Shown piece by piece: positions 1 to 10,919 of a stretch of DNA of 64,000 bases (position 1 is the stretch's first letter; every line of letters begins with the position of its first letter). Source of the stretch: Blastobasis lacticolella (taxonomy: Eukaryota; Arthropoda; Insecta; Lepidoptera; Blastobasidae); assembly GCA_905147135.1 (NCBI GenBank), contig LR990046.1, positions 16,026,501 to 16,090,500 on the forward strand, written 5' to 3'. The notes below the pieces were generated by a model. The model saw only the letters and a program-made list of their open reading frames with translations. It had not been told where the DNA came from and made no database searches. Both the position numbers and the translations under genes were made by a program.

Positions 1-905
1 CTGCATATTCAGATAGAATGAAACAAATAAATATGCAGTGACATATCGATGTAATATTAGAATTCGATAAAAACTACAGTCGTTTATATCTGATAAATTC
101 AGCGACGAGTAAACACTTTAAAAACACGAGTACCATTACATTATTAATTACAGCTAAAAAGTGTTGTTATGATTTTATTTATTTAATATACTTTAAGAAA
201 ACGAACAGCAATGATTACAGTATAAAATAATACTGGCAGCACAGAGTCAATTATGTAAATCAAATTGTCTGATATTTCGAAAACAGCTAATTAAATTCAC
301 ACATAGAGCTCGCGTGCTGTCTTATGGCCGATACGATAGCTTTTATCTTTTTTTGCGTGTGACGTTAAAGGTTTTTGTCTCTCTTTACTGTCTATAGTAT
401 AAAACCCTCGTCATGTGGCAGCTGAAGACTGGCTGCTAAAATTATGACTGAAACGTTCATTTTCTTTACAATACGTCATTCTTAAATTTCTCTAATCCTA
501 TGAGGAAGTTGTAGTACCACACATCATGTAACACCATTGATATTGCTGAAAGCTGATCCATTGCCAATTCAACTATCTACACACGCAGATTTGCAACAAG
601 AAGGTAACTCTAACTTTCAACCTATCTTAACCGCACTCAAGAAATTAATCTAACGAATTGATAAGTTAATCTGTGGCATTGTTCGCTTTCACGTGATAAG
701 ATTTTTATTTTATTCTTTGCACATACAAAACGTAATTGTCAGATACAAAATTCAATTTTACGTGTAAATGTAAGGCTCAAATAGAGCCTTCCATAACCTA
801 ACGAAAATATTACTACCTCGGGCAAAATTTTCACGGATTCGGGTCGGTCCTAACATGTAATCACTGTTATGTTCACTGTATAATATAAAAAGAATAGGTA
901 CTTAC
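1..905. other. Probable intron of the left-edge gene; no supported feature
   Basis: AT-rich DNA directly downstream (minus strand) of the donor at 905. I see no confident exon, transposon or RNA gene. One minus-strand AG-bounded stretch near 400-460 could be joined in phase to the exon at 906-1003, but it would stop after about 11 codons and has a poor pyrimidine tract. Confidence 0.4.
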
Positions 906-1003
906 CCGCCAAGTAGAATCACCAACAATACCACTACGGCGATTACTACTAAAATTAGAGCTACAATGACTCCAGCACAAATATACAATGTTTTCGTTTC
1001 CAT
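906..1003 (-). CDS. First coding exon of a type II membrane protein (rest lies left of the window)
   Basis: On the minus strand an ATG at 1003 opens 32 codons plus two bases and runs into a strong donor (GG|GTAAG at 905). The peptide begins METKTLYICAG and continues as an unbroken run of about 20 Val/Ile/Leu/Ala residues, a single membrane anchor very close to the N-terminus with almost no cytoplasmic tail. The anchor is followed by Gly-Gly at the exon end. The phase is 2, so the next exon must supply one base. The gene runs leftwards out of the window. I do not recognise the family: such an exon could open a membrane-anchored enzyme or a small membrane protein. It lies downstream of gene D on the same strand, but nothing shows it belongs to that family. 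Confidence 0.5.
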
Positions 1004-2985
1004 CACTATCCAGTCTTCGAGTTCAAATGATTAATTGAACACACAAATTTGCAACGTGGTCTATTAAAACAGGACACAAATTGTTATGAATGAAACCATC
1101 TCTTCTACACTATGGAACTAGAACCTAATTATAACAATTTTAGTTAATTGAAACCGGTTATTGTAATGAGCAAATTAGAATTCCATCTCAAAGTCATAAC
1201 ACAAAACATCAACACAATTTGTTGCAGAATTTTATGGTTAAAACAATAATGAACACTTTCGCGGTCTAAGCCCGGGCTAACAAGATTATCTTTGTTAGTT
1301 TGTTCTTTTGTATTTTATTCTTCATTAAAACTATATGTTGTATCACTTTAAGCAGGTACTTTGACTGAAACACTCTTGTTACTTACCTAATTGTATTTTA
1401 ATTTTAGTATTGTTTATCTATGAGGCATTTATATCTTGAGATACAATGCTATCTCAGTTAAATGTATTTACTTTACATCATTTTGCATCACTTCGTTTTC
1501 CCCGATCTACGGAAGAATATCAAGAAATTACAATATAATACAAATCCCACACATGTGCAATATAGCCCAAGTTCCTGTTCAAAAATCTGGGGCTCTTAGA
1601 TCTAAAATTAGACCAAGTTATAAATTGTACCTATAGCTACAATTGTTTTAAAATGCCCAACACACTCTTGAATTAAAAGTTTAATCCATTGTTCATAACA
1701 ATTTCTCAAACTTTACAGATTTCACCCTTTTTTGACTTGTCATTTTTTACTGGTCCGTCTCTATAAATGATAAAAGAAGAATTCTAATAGAAGAGTAAAA
1801 AATCTTGCCATACAAAAACGACTGAAACAGTAAAGGTATTAACGAAGAAAGAGAAAAAATAATATGAGCAATTCAATAAAACTTGTCAATACTTTTATAT
1901 CAATAAAGAGTACGTTGGGTATGTAAAAAATTAAGTTTAAAATGTGGCAATAACTTGGTTTAATTTTTCATCTAAATACTTTAGGATGCAGAGATTTTTG
2001 TACACGAATTTGGGCCTTATTTCATGTGAGTGGTTTCGGTGGAAATAACATTACCTCATAATTACAGTAAGTTAAAACTCATGACCATTTTGTTACCATT
2101 AATATATGAGTACAAGCAGCTATCGTAATCGGTAACTTATGTACAACGTACAACTAACTAATATATGGTACTTACAGATATCATACTTTTAGATATTGTT
2201 CCGTAGACAGAGGAAAACGAAGTCGTAAAATCACTTTTAGGTATAGGTTAATAGAATTAATTATGTTGAAGTACAATAGGGAAAACCAAATTTATAATAA
2301 CAATTTCCTATACAATTACAAAAATATTGTGTCTTGAAGTCGTTATAGGTTTGGTAATTCTCCCTCTAAACACTAAAACAATATTTTTAGTCGATATATA
2401 GGGCTGGTCAGATCTAACTGTTAATTATGGGAAGTGGTTGCAATTGGATTACAATGAGGTACAAGATAAGAGAATAAATTCATTACCACTGTGAGGGGTT
2501 CGGTTGCGATCTGAGAGGCGGAGTGAAGATATACAATTAGCGGCGTGTTTATTTTGTAAAGATCAATACTTTGATTTATGTAAACTAGGTCTAAGTACAC
2601 CCGCGAGTTAAAGTAGGAAGAGCTTCGGTGCGGAGGTATGTTGCGCGGATTAGTGTTGGAGACTGACTGACTTTTGACTGTAAATCCTTGCGTTTATAAA
2701 TCTTCTTTAGGACTATGATCTCAAAGGCGTCCGCTCCAAAGTTCCAGGCAAAAAGGTATCTCACAGTGCAACAATAGCTTTGTCGGCTATTGTCGGCAGC
2801 ATTGATTTATTACACGTAAAAAATTACAATTAAAATGTGTGGTGGCACCAGAACAGTATACAAATAAAGAAAAGTAACTCTATGATATTTGGGTCGCAAG
2901 GGATGCCATAAATTATTGCAATATTGCAAATAAAAGGCAGTAGTTTACAAAAGCTGGGCTGCGAAGGATAGATTGGTACCATAAA
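1004..2985. other. Intergenic, no recognisable gene
   Basis: AT-rich sequence with only short random frames. Around 2424-2492 there is a stretch similar to 7521-7590 (listed separately). No promoter or exon can be supported. Confidence 0.4.
2424..2492 (+). repeat. Diverged direct repeat, copy 1 (mate at 7521-7590)
   Basis: About 70 bp sharing a 'ggttgcaa..gatta.aat.aggta.aa.ataagag.ataaat' framework with 7521-7590 in the same orientation, roughly three quarters identical by eye. It may be an old long terminal repeat or another dispersed repeat. No coding remnant ties the two together. Confidence 0.35.
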
Positions 2986-2989
2986 AAAA

Positions 2990-3306
2990 ATCTTGACGTT
3001 AATGTCCCGGTTGTTTTCTCGCGCACGAGGGCCCAGAGTCAGGCTTGATCCAGGATTTGGCAGCTCAGGTAATTACAGTGGAGTGACTGTGATATCCGTG
3101 ACCCCGTGACCGACAAGATTGGATCATTGTTACACATTAAGTCGCCTAAAAGTCACGATGTTTACCCTTATCGTAAGAGCATCGGTTAGCATTCAACTAG
3201 TGTAAATAACTTAGAAAAGAGCCATTGGTAAATGGCCGCAGTGGGATTCGAACCCGGTGTCTCTCGCTTACGAGTCAGATACCATAACCACTCGGCCATC
3301 TGCAGA
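2990..3306 (-). repeat. tRNA-derived SINE, nearly full length
   Basis: Minus-strand copy of the main SINE of the window. The tRNA-like head lies at 3230-3306 with a B-box-like GGTTCGAATCCCAC read on the minus strand. The body follows ('..gcatcggttagcattcaact..', 'gattggatcattgttacac'), and the shared tail 'cgttaatgtcccggttgt' is at 2995-3015. The head resembles a tRNA but lacks a proper acceptor stem, so it is not a functional tRNA gene. Confidence 0.8.
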
Positions 3307-3424
3307 GATGTGCAAGCTCTGAGCTATTTGTATAAAATCCTACATGGTAACTTACATTAAATAGATACTAACTAATTTACATAAACATACAATTTACAAA
3401 ATTATTTGTGGCGACTTTATGTAG

Positions 3425-3775
3425 AGTTTTTTGATACGGTAGGCAAACAGGCAAGTGGGCCACCTGATCGAAAGTGGTCACCATTGCCTATAGACATTAG
3501 CAACACCAATAGTATCGCCAATGCGTTACTCACCTCTATAACACGTTGCTCTGGCAGCAAAAAGGCAAATGGGGCATTTGCACTGCCAAAGCCACGGTTC
3601 CCCAAATCCCCACCCCATGGAGCACTGGAGACCTAACTAAACGGCAGACACACAATACTATTTAAAAGAGTATTGTTTAGCTGCGGTATTCTGTAAGGTG
3701 ATACTTCCCCAGTCGGGCGAATTCAATTCAAACGGGATACCCCGCTATGCCCTACCTCTCTTAAAAGAAGAGTAT
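3425..3775 (+). repeat. Dispersed repeat R1 (copy 1)
   Basis: About 350 bp beginning 'acggtaggcaaacaggcaag' and including 'gccacggttccccaaatccc' and 'attctgtaaggtg'. The same sequence recurs at 25325-25685 and, partly, at 63600-63835, with a minus-strand fragment at 8306-8352. It looks like the 3' tail of a retroposon. Short frames here have no gene-like features. Confidence 0.75.
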
Positions 3776-3821
3776 TAGTAGAGTTAATTATGATGAAGTC
3801 TATCTTCTCTAATTTCTAAAT

Positions 3822-4217
3822 AATGAGCAGTTTTCCAATAGGTGTCTAAAGCATTCCTAACCACTCCCTAGATGGCGCCCCGACAATTTTGATAATTGAT
3901 AATAGCTTGAAATGGGTTCTTAGCAAAGAGGATATAAACACTGGGTACGTTGTATTAGATAATATTGTATTTATCAATAGTTTTTAACCATTTTAGAGGT
4001 TGTAATAAATTATTACAAACAAAACAAACATCAATTTAACTGAGTCAATTCGTTTCATGGACACTAGGATCAAGAATGGACACAATACAAATATAAAAGG
4101 TTTGTATTTAAATACATTTCGTTGAACCTTTTGGTAAAAAATTACCAAAATCGTAGAAGCGCCATCTATTGATGATTTTTGAAACCAATTGACAATACCT
4201 ACTGGAAAACTCCTCAT
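3822..4217. mobile_element. MITE-like element with imperfect terminal inverted repeats
   Basis: The left end 'gagcagttttccaataggtg' is answered on the opposite strand by the right end at 4190-4216 (about 24 bp, a few mismatches). Inside, 'agatggcgcc' (near 3870) and 'gcgccatct' (near 4161) form a second inverted pair. There is no coding capacity. It abuts the LINE that follows. Confidence 0.5.
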
Positions 4218-4249
4218 TGTTACCTACATAGTGTAACGTAACACCTCTA

Positions 4250-5410
4250 ACATGGAAATGGGCAATAAAGTTGATGCGATATACACTGATTATACCAAAG
4301 CTTTCGACCGTATTGACCACAACGTATTATTGGCTAAGTTAATGAGTCTTGGTATTCGTGGGGATCTCTATAAATGGTTTTCGTCTTATATTTCAAATAG
4401 GACTCAAGCAGTTGTTCTGAATGGTTTCATGTCATCCTGGAGGACAATACCATCTGGAGTACCTCAAGGCTCCTTGTTGGAGCCTCTGCTCTTTGTGGCA
4501 TTCATCAATGACATATGGGAAAAGTTCCTGCATTCGGACTATTTACTTTTCGCAGATGATATGACGATCTATCGACCAGTTAACAGTATCGATGATGCCA
4601 TTTTACGACAGGAGGACCTGAAAAGGCTTGAGTCCTATTGTTATAAAAATAAATTGAATTTAAATATTTCAAAATATTCCGTGCTTACTTTCACGCGCAA
4701 AAAACAAATGTTAAAATTGGATTATAATTTTGACAATAACGTGCTCGCGCGAACCACGATCGCGAGAGATTTAGGTGACGTGATTGACAGTAAATTATCA
4801 TTTGATAACCATATCGACCTAGTGGTGGGTAGGGCTTCACGTGCACTTGGTTTTATCATACGCTGTGCTCAGTGCTCAACTCATTTAAAAATATGAAAAC
4901 CTTAAAGATTTTATACTGTACGTATGTCCGCAGTCACCTGGAGTATGCATGTCAAGTATAGAACTCTTGCTATGCTGTTCATTCTGACATGATTGAGCGT
5001 GTTCAAAGGAATTTTACTAGATTTTTAACGTATAAATTTCGTATTCCTAAAATAGATTACGAGAGTAGGTGTACTAAACTTCATTTATTACCTCTGCAGA
5101 TATATTGCTGACATCGAAGACGAAGGAATATTGCTGACATCGCACTTCTTATGCAAAATCGCTCAGTCTAAACTTGACTGCCCCGAGCTTCCTGCAAGGG
5201 TTTCATTAAATGTTCTTTTCCGTCACGCTAGGTGTAGAGATGTACTTTGTCCTCCGTTCGCTCGCACCGAATATTACAAAATCTCTTTTATGATTCGCGC
5301 TCCTAGAGCATTTAATAGTTTGCCACGCGAAGACCGTTTCGACTTATTTGTGAATAATACAGTTGGAGTAAAAGCGGCCCTAACTAAAGATATGTTCGCA
5401 ACCTGAGGTA
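4250..5410 (+). pseudogene. Jockey-like LINE reverse transcriptase, 5'-truncated and frameshifted
   Basis: The frame 4252-4896 encodes a reverse transcriptase palm: YTDYTKAFDRIDH near its start, SGVPQGSL about residue 70, and the catalytic FADD about residue 104. Homology continues past the stop in other frames: 'RSHLEYACQV' near 4930, then a C-terminal block at 5131-5406 ending ..TKDMFAT. At least two frame breaks and the missing endonuclease domain make it a dead copy. A short internal duplication ('atattgctgacatcg' twice, near 5100-5145) is shared in position with the copy at 34817-35585. Confidence 0.85.
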
Positions 5411-6512
5411 ATTGTAATGGAGTTACATATGTTTCATTTTAGTATTACTTGTAAACTGATATTTTAAATTAACGTTGTTGATGTGACAGGTTTAGAACAT
5501 GTGTGATTGTATTCGTAAAGTAGTATGTCAAAGAAAAACGTTGATTACTTGCAAAATATCTTGTTAAATTTATATGTGGCGGTTTGTAAATGGCTCAGGG
5601 ATAAGCTATTTTTAATGCATTATGTATTAGAGCGTGGGAAGTTAAAAAGAAAACACGAAGATTCAGGGAAATGAGTAGAACTTTCAGTTCAGTAAACTTG
5701 CTACATACAACAAATTTATAAAAGTAAAGTAAGTAAAAGAAAAGTAGTAAAGCACAACAGTTCCTAAATGAGTCTACGCCATATAACTAAAAAGATCACA
5801 AAGTTCAACTTGGATTTCGTTAGAGTAGGCCGAACAGTATAGGGTTCTTCGTGGCTGTGTGCCGAAGGGTAAAATTATTTTGAGCACGGTGTTCCATTTA
5901 AATTGAAAAATTAAGAAAAAAGATTGTCACTTAATAATTTATTTAATCTTCGCAGATAGTTTCTACTTGGCCCAACAGAATGCAGGCTATATACAATATA
6001 CTAGTTCACCTCCTAGATCGGAGACTGGATGAAATCTGCCAATTGCTCCGCCGCACTTGCCAACGAACTCGTTCGAGAACGAATTGGCACACAAGAAGAA
6101 AAAGTATTGATGGCCAGTACATGAGTACTATGAAGTCAACCAGCCAGTTCTCGAATTAGACTATATTAATTTTCAGACGTTCTTGTGTTCGGCAGCTAAG
6201 GATGTAATGAAGAATAGGATCCAGAAGTTATCTGCAATGAGAGGAACACAAAAAAAAATATTACAATCTTTGCCATCTCCGCATCATCTCTTAAATTTCT
6301 CGACATGACAACATATGACGTGAAAAATATAAATGACAAAAAGTAAACAATAGTTTTGAGAAAAATTTAAAATTTTACGTGAAATAATGAAATCTTTAAT
6401 AAAGTCTAGAAAAATAACTTTACGAAAATCTGGCCCCTAGTAATTGGCGAGGCAAAAAACACGATATCCATTCGAAACAGGAAAATACAGAGGTAAATGA
6501 CCGAACCTTTTT
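5411..6512. other. Unassigned sequence between two LINE fragments
   Basis: No splice-bounded open frame. Around 5990-6130 the minus strand has a short Ser/Ala-rich open stretch (TSSLASAAEQLADFIQSP) that ends in a stop and is probably transposon debris. Confidence 0.3.
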
Positions 6513-7140
6513 TTATGCTCCTAACGCAAATGGGTGGTTACCGGATGGTGGGTAGCGGTTGGGAGGGAGGAGGTGAACGAGACCCCAGAAGAGGGTCCCG
6601 CTGCTGTGGATTGGGATTGGGGGCCTACGGGGGCCGCTGAAACGGCAGGGAGGGGGTTCGTCGGGTCGTCCTGTGCCTCCAGGAGGAGGTTCAGAGAGCT
6701 CGATAGTTCGTCGGGGGGAGGATGTTATGTCTCGGTCTTCGCACCATGTGGCCGGAGACCGGCCGGGAAGAGTAGGCTGCCTCTCGCACGAGCGGATTGG
6801 CATGCCCTTCCGCGGCCTTGAAAAAGGTCTCAGAGAGCGTTTTAAGAAAATGCTGCAGGGTAGGCAGGTCCATGTCACGATGTAGGTCCGCATTGCGGAC
6901 GTACCATGGAGCCGCCATTGCCCTACGGCAGAAGATGTACTGCACAATTTGCAGTTTCTTAATAACGAGAGAGCTCGCATGAGCGAAGACGGGGGATGCG
7001 TATGTCAACACCGGTCGGATGCACACCTTGTAAAGGGTATGATTGTTCCTAAGGGAGATTCTACTGAATCTCCCCAACATAAACACCGACCCCAATACCC
7101 TTGCTTTTATAGCAAAAACCATTATTACTTTTACCAATCA
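6513..7140 (-). pseudogene. Jockey-type LINE, C-terminal end of the reverse transcriptase ORF
   Basis: Minus-strand frames 6691-7137 and 6513-6980 together give the typical Jockey C-terminal region: RISLRNNHTLYKVCIRPVLT, then YASPVFAHASS, QIVQ..FCRRAMAAPWYVRN, DLHRDMDLPTLQ and a Pro/Arg-rich tail. One frame change near 6700-6980 and loss of everything upstream show a 5'-truncated copy. It is more GC-rich than its surroundings. Confidence 0.8.
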
Positions 7141-7520
7141 GGAATTACATAGTTAGAAATCATTTCACAAAGAAGTTCTACCACGTTCTACAAAATATTT
7201 GTAGGACGTGGTTCTAACCATTTGTTTCTTACAAGATAAACTCTCATTTTCCGGGAAAGAATGATGAGCAACCAGAGCCTGAAGGGAAACCCAAGGATAT
7301 AAAAACCACAAATTCCAGGAAAACAATATAACACACTCATACATATTATATACGTGTCATTACACATGTGCCATTGAAAATATATGTTTCAACGAGCTAC
7401 ATACTCGTATAACTATTCATCAGGGTTTTGTAAAAACTATTTTCAATAAATTTTGGACCTAACTTTTAAAGTATTTTCTTCTTCTTTCTTATCTTTTAAG
7501 ACAATTTGAAGGGTGGGTCC

Positions 7521-7590
7521 TAATGTTGAAGGGTGGTTGCAAGTAGATTAAAATTAGGTATAATATAAGAGCATAAATACATTTACACTT
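7521..7590 (+). repeat. Diverged direct repeat, copy 2 (mate at 2424-2492)
   Basis: Same orientation as copy 1 and about 5.1 kb away. The spacing would suit an old LTR element, but only this core is visibly similar. Confidence 0.3.
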
Positions 7591-8305
7591 TGACCAAATT
7601 TTCCTTTGAAGCTGCAGAAGCATACAGGTTGAACTTTAGCCAAATTGAAGTGGCTGAATGAAATGGCCTTTAGCTGCTCCTTAGGGCCCAAGATCTTATC
7701 CTTGACCCTCAGAATTTCTGTTGTTTAATAAATAAATTAATCTCTTGTGAATATTTTTTTTTTTTAATGTGATTCGATACACTCCTCGGCATACAGGTTT
7801 CGCGGGATATCGGCACACTGTAGGACAGTGATCCTTCGTCGTCAGTAGGACTGGAAAAAAACTTTAAAAAATCGCTTCCTGATATCATGATGACTACTTC
7901 AGGGTTAAGTCAATATCAAAACACTTTTAAAACTTCTTTTGTATAGAAACTCACTTTATTTTTATCTGTCAAGTGGTAGCTGATATAATATCTCAATGAG
8001 TTATTTAACAGGTGGTATTTGATGTTGCTAAGTAGAAAAGTAGTAAAAATAGCGTAATCTTTGTACATCATATAAATATCGTTTTTACCTACCGTCTCTA
8101 CCACACACTTTCAAGGGAGGCAGGGCTTAAAGGCTTATTACACTTGGCTGGCTAAATTCAGTTGTCTAAACTCAGAAGCAAAAGGAGTAAGAGCAAGATC
8201 AAAGTGGAACGTATTGCTCATAGAATAAGGTCCATTTTTGTATCACGCCTTTTAAAAAGCGGAGCGACGTGTAACATTATAAATTTGAACAAAAATGGAC
8301 CTTGT

Positions 8306-8352
8306 CACTATCGGGATCATCCTCCACCTTACAGAATACCGTAGCTAACCCT
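8306..8352 (-). repeat. Fragment of dispersed repeat R1
   Basis: Read on the minus strand, 'tagctacggtattctgtaag' matches the R1 tail. This explains an otherwise tempting AG...GTAAG mini-exon at the same place. Confidence 0.55.
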
Positions 8353-10183
8353 GCATACAATCCTTCAAAATTAATTATTTGTTTTTTACACTGGTCAGAT
8401 TGATCTATAGTTCTCTCCGATTAAAGTTACATAAAAAAGATATTGATGTTTGTGTAAGTGACGACCGATACCTACTCGTACATATGTAGTGCATAAAGAT
8501 AAGTCTGCACACGTTGTAGTTGTTGTTGTGAATTTTTCATGTTGACTGTCTGTAAAATTTAGTTTCATTTTCAACCGCTAGCAAAGATTTCTTGCGCTTT
8601 ATCCTCAAAAATACAGTGGTGGACTAAAAAATCAGCTCTAAGCTTGTTGCGACTTTTGGAAAAGAAATCTTTGCTTGTAATAATTTTTTTAAACAAAATG
8701 TTAATACTGCAGGGACGACATTTAGGCCTTTCAAATGATAGCCGTATTTCACAGAAGTACTAAAATTTGCTATCTAGATTCGAGTTATTTTACCAAAAGT
8801 CGTACAACAAACCTTTAGGCCACAATTGCAGTGTGGTTCAGAAAGCAGACGGTCTAATTTACTTTTACTGCCATCTATCAGCGACTTCTCGAATCACTCT
8901 ACCTTCTCACAGCTTGGCGTCCGTCGACTACGAAGCCTGTGTAGGAAATATTGCAAGTATTTATTGTTAGATGGCGCTGGGTGGGGGCTAGACAAGTTAC
9001 CTATGCATTTATGAAGCAATACCTTGCAATTAATATAAGGTATGACATCAAATTAAACAAATTATTTTTGTTTATCAAAAATGTAAACAAATGGGTTGCC
9101 ACTAAACCCAAATGGTGGATTATTTTAAATCTTTGAAATATAGATTAACATTCAAAATGATATAAAATTATAGGAATATTTAAAAATATTCTGAATTAAA
9201 TAGGAAACAATCTTTTTTTTGTTACGTATTTGTACTCTTTCAATAAAATATGTGTAGTTTTCATTTATGCCACTGGTAATGATGAGAAATTCTAAAAATT
9301 TGGTTCGATGTTTCAGTACATTATTGCAAAGGCTCGGAGAGTAAGGGATTGACCGACGCTGAGACATACACAGTGTGTTGCCTACAACTGGGGCAAATAT
9401 TAAAAACGGAGGCTCTATAGGTCACCAGTAATTGAATCATAATGGTTCCATCTAATTAAAATCAAAACATAGCTTTTTCTTTTTTTCTAACACACTTAAT
9501 CGGAAATTCAATGTAATGCATACAAAACAATTGTTCCGCCACCACGATCGAGTTTATTCTGCATCGTACATATTTGGAGCTACCTACTCGGTACGTCTCG
9601 TTGACATTTTATGGGTTGTGTCGGCTGATGCTCTGTACAACAACATTGACAATGTTAGCGATAATATCGTTTTGCAATAGTCACTGATTATGAATCGTAA
9701 CTTTAAACACTTATTGTGAGTAGTGCATGGGTTTTGGCTAACTTATATCTTTTCAGAAAAAATACCAATACTCTAGAGAGTCTATTTTCAATATTCGCCC
9801 CGGTTCTAGGCCACACACTGTATACTGCTTTTCTCAAATGATAACACATAAAATAATACAGGATTCAAAATGGCGGCCACTTATTTCTAATTTTGGAGTT
9901 TTTTAACTAATGTTCTAGGACTAAAAGTTTTCGAATTGCTTATTACGTTTTTAATCAATAGAATAAATGAGGGTAAATCGATTTGTTTCGTTTTCGAAAG
10001 TTTACCAGCCATTGCAAACCATTTGGTAAATAAATACATTCGATAAAATTGTTTTATACCTCTTTGACATTGACAGTTGTGTGTTTACATTTTTGATCTT
10101 TAATTTCATGGCCAACTTTAGCTGCTTTGTGCTAGTCAGACACACGGGCAGAAGGTGAAACTTCCTTTGGACATATTCTTTCC

Positions 10184-10366
10184 GTGATCTTACTAACTTG
10201 TGGTGTAACTTTAGATGCGGAAGTATCCGTAGAAAAGTCATTCGTGCGAATGGGAATTCCGAAAGACCCAGCTCAATGGAGCCTCGCACCGCAATGCACA
10301 GAAACATTCGTCCCAAACGCACGAAACATACGCGCGAAAGTGCTACTAAATAAGGTCCACCTGTGA
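10184..10366 (+). other. Open stretch of unknown origin
   Basis: Relatively GC-rich plus-strand frame with peptide-like composition (VRMGIPKDPAQWSLAPQC, FVPNARNIRAK). It follows a plausible acceptor 'gtaactttag' near 10213 but has no good donor. The opposite strand is open as well. It might be a lone exon or an unrecognised transposon fragment. Confidence 0.2.
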
Positions 10367-10617
10367 AATTGTATATACTTCCCCTGCTATTCATATCTTA
10401 AGACCCTTTGGGATTATCAACAATTCAGGTGCTCTATTTTTGAACCGATCGCCATTAGAGACAAACGGAATATTTTGGTCCCTGTTTTTGAAGCGTCCGC
10501 TTTCGTTGTTGAAAATATAATTAGAAAAATAATATATTGAAAAAAACAAAATTGAAAACCAATCGACTCTAAGGCGAACGGTTCAAAATTAGGCCCCAGG
10601 CGATTTTACCACTCGAT

Positions 10618-10735
10618 AGGTGTACTAGAGTGAGGGCCACGAGACTTTGCGCCCAGCTGAAACCGGTACCGATACTTCTTGCACACGAGTCGGACACCTT
10701 GACCACTACGCTACCAACGCTCTACCCAAAAGTCC
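10618..10735 (-). repeat. Degraded SINE head
   Basis: Read on the minus strand, this shows a decayed tRNA-like block equivalent to the heads of the other SINE copies ('..gtagcgtagtggtcaaggtg..'). No body or tail can be followed. Confidence 0.4.
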
Positions 10736-10847
10736 ATGCTCCGCTAATACTCGAGGAGTATTTGTCAGAGTTCAATTCTTGTCATCCCTTCAAAAAAGCA
10801 ATTAAGTCACAAAAATAAAAAAGGTTGTAATTATTAGGTATATATTG

Positions 10848-10919
10848 TTAATTTTTTCTCTGCGCCGTCTTTTCCGATGGTGGCATCGATTCGTCACCGG
10901 AAAATGGCTTAAAATCATT
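10848..10919 (-). CDS. Gene D exon 3 (terminal)
   Basis: Acceptor 'ctcattccag', 23 codons beginning NDFKPFSGDES and ending QRKN, then TAA. The preceding intron is only 87 bp. The first six residues align with DDYKPL of the gene C terminal exon. Confidence 0.65.
   Translation of the reverse strand, partial: NDFKPFSGDESMPPSEKTAQRKN

Larger units (their letters stand above)
7141..10183. other. Long stretch without supported genes
   Basis: Mostly AT-rich. It contains the repeat mate at 7521-7590, an R1 fragment (minus) at 8306-8352, and a possible MITE near 8860-8985 with 'gccatcta' and 'tagatggc' in inverted arrangement. No exon with both splice signals and a clean frame was found. Confidence 0.35.

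Noticed and set aside
400..460. Second exon for the membrane-anchor gene at 906-1003
   Set aside because: Phase fits, but the frame stops after 11 codons and the pyrimidine tract is poor; a 44-aa protein made only of an anchor is unlikely.
3230..3306. tRNA gene (also heads at 13112, 56110, 58740, 61528)
   Set aside because: Only the A- and B-box-like segments are present; acceptor stems do not pair and each is joined to a SINE body.
8323..8344. Minus-strand mini-exon between an AG and GTAAGG
   Set aside because: It is part of dispersed repeat R1 ('attctgtaaggtgg'), also seen at 3425-3775 and 25325-25690.
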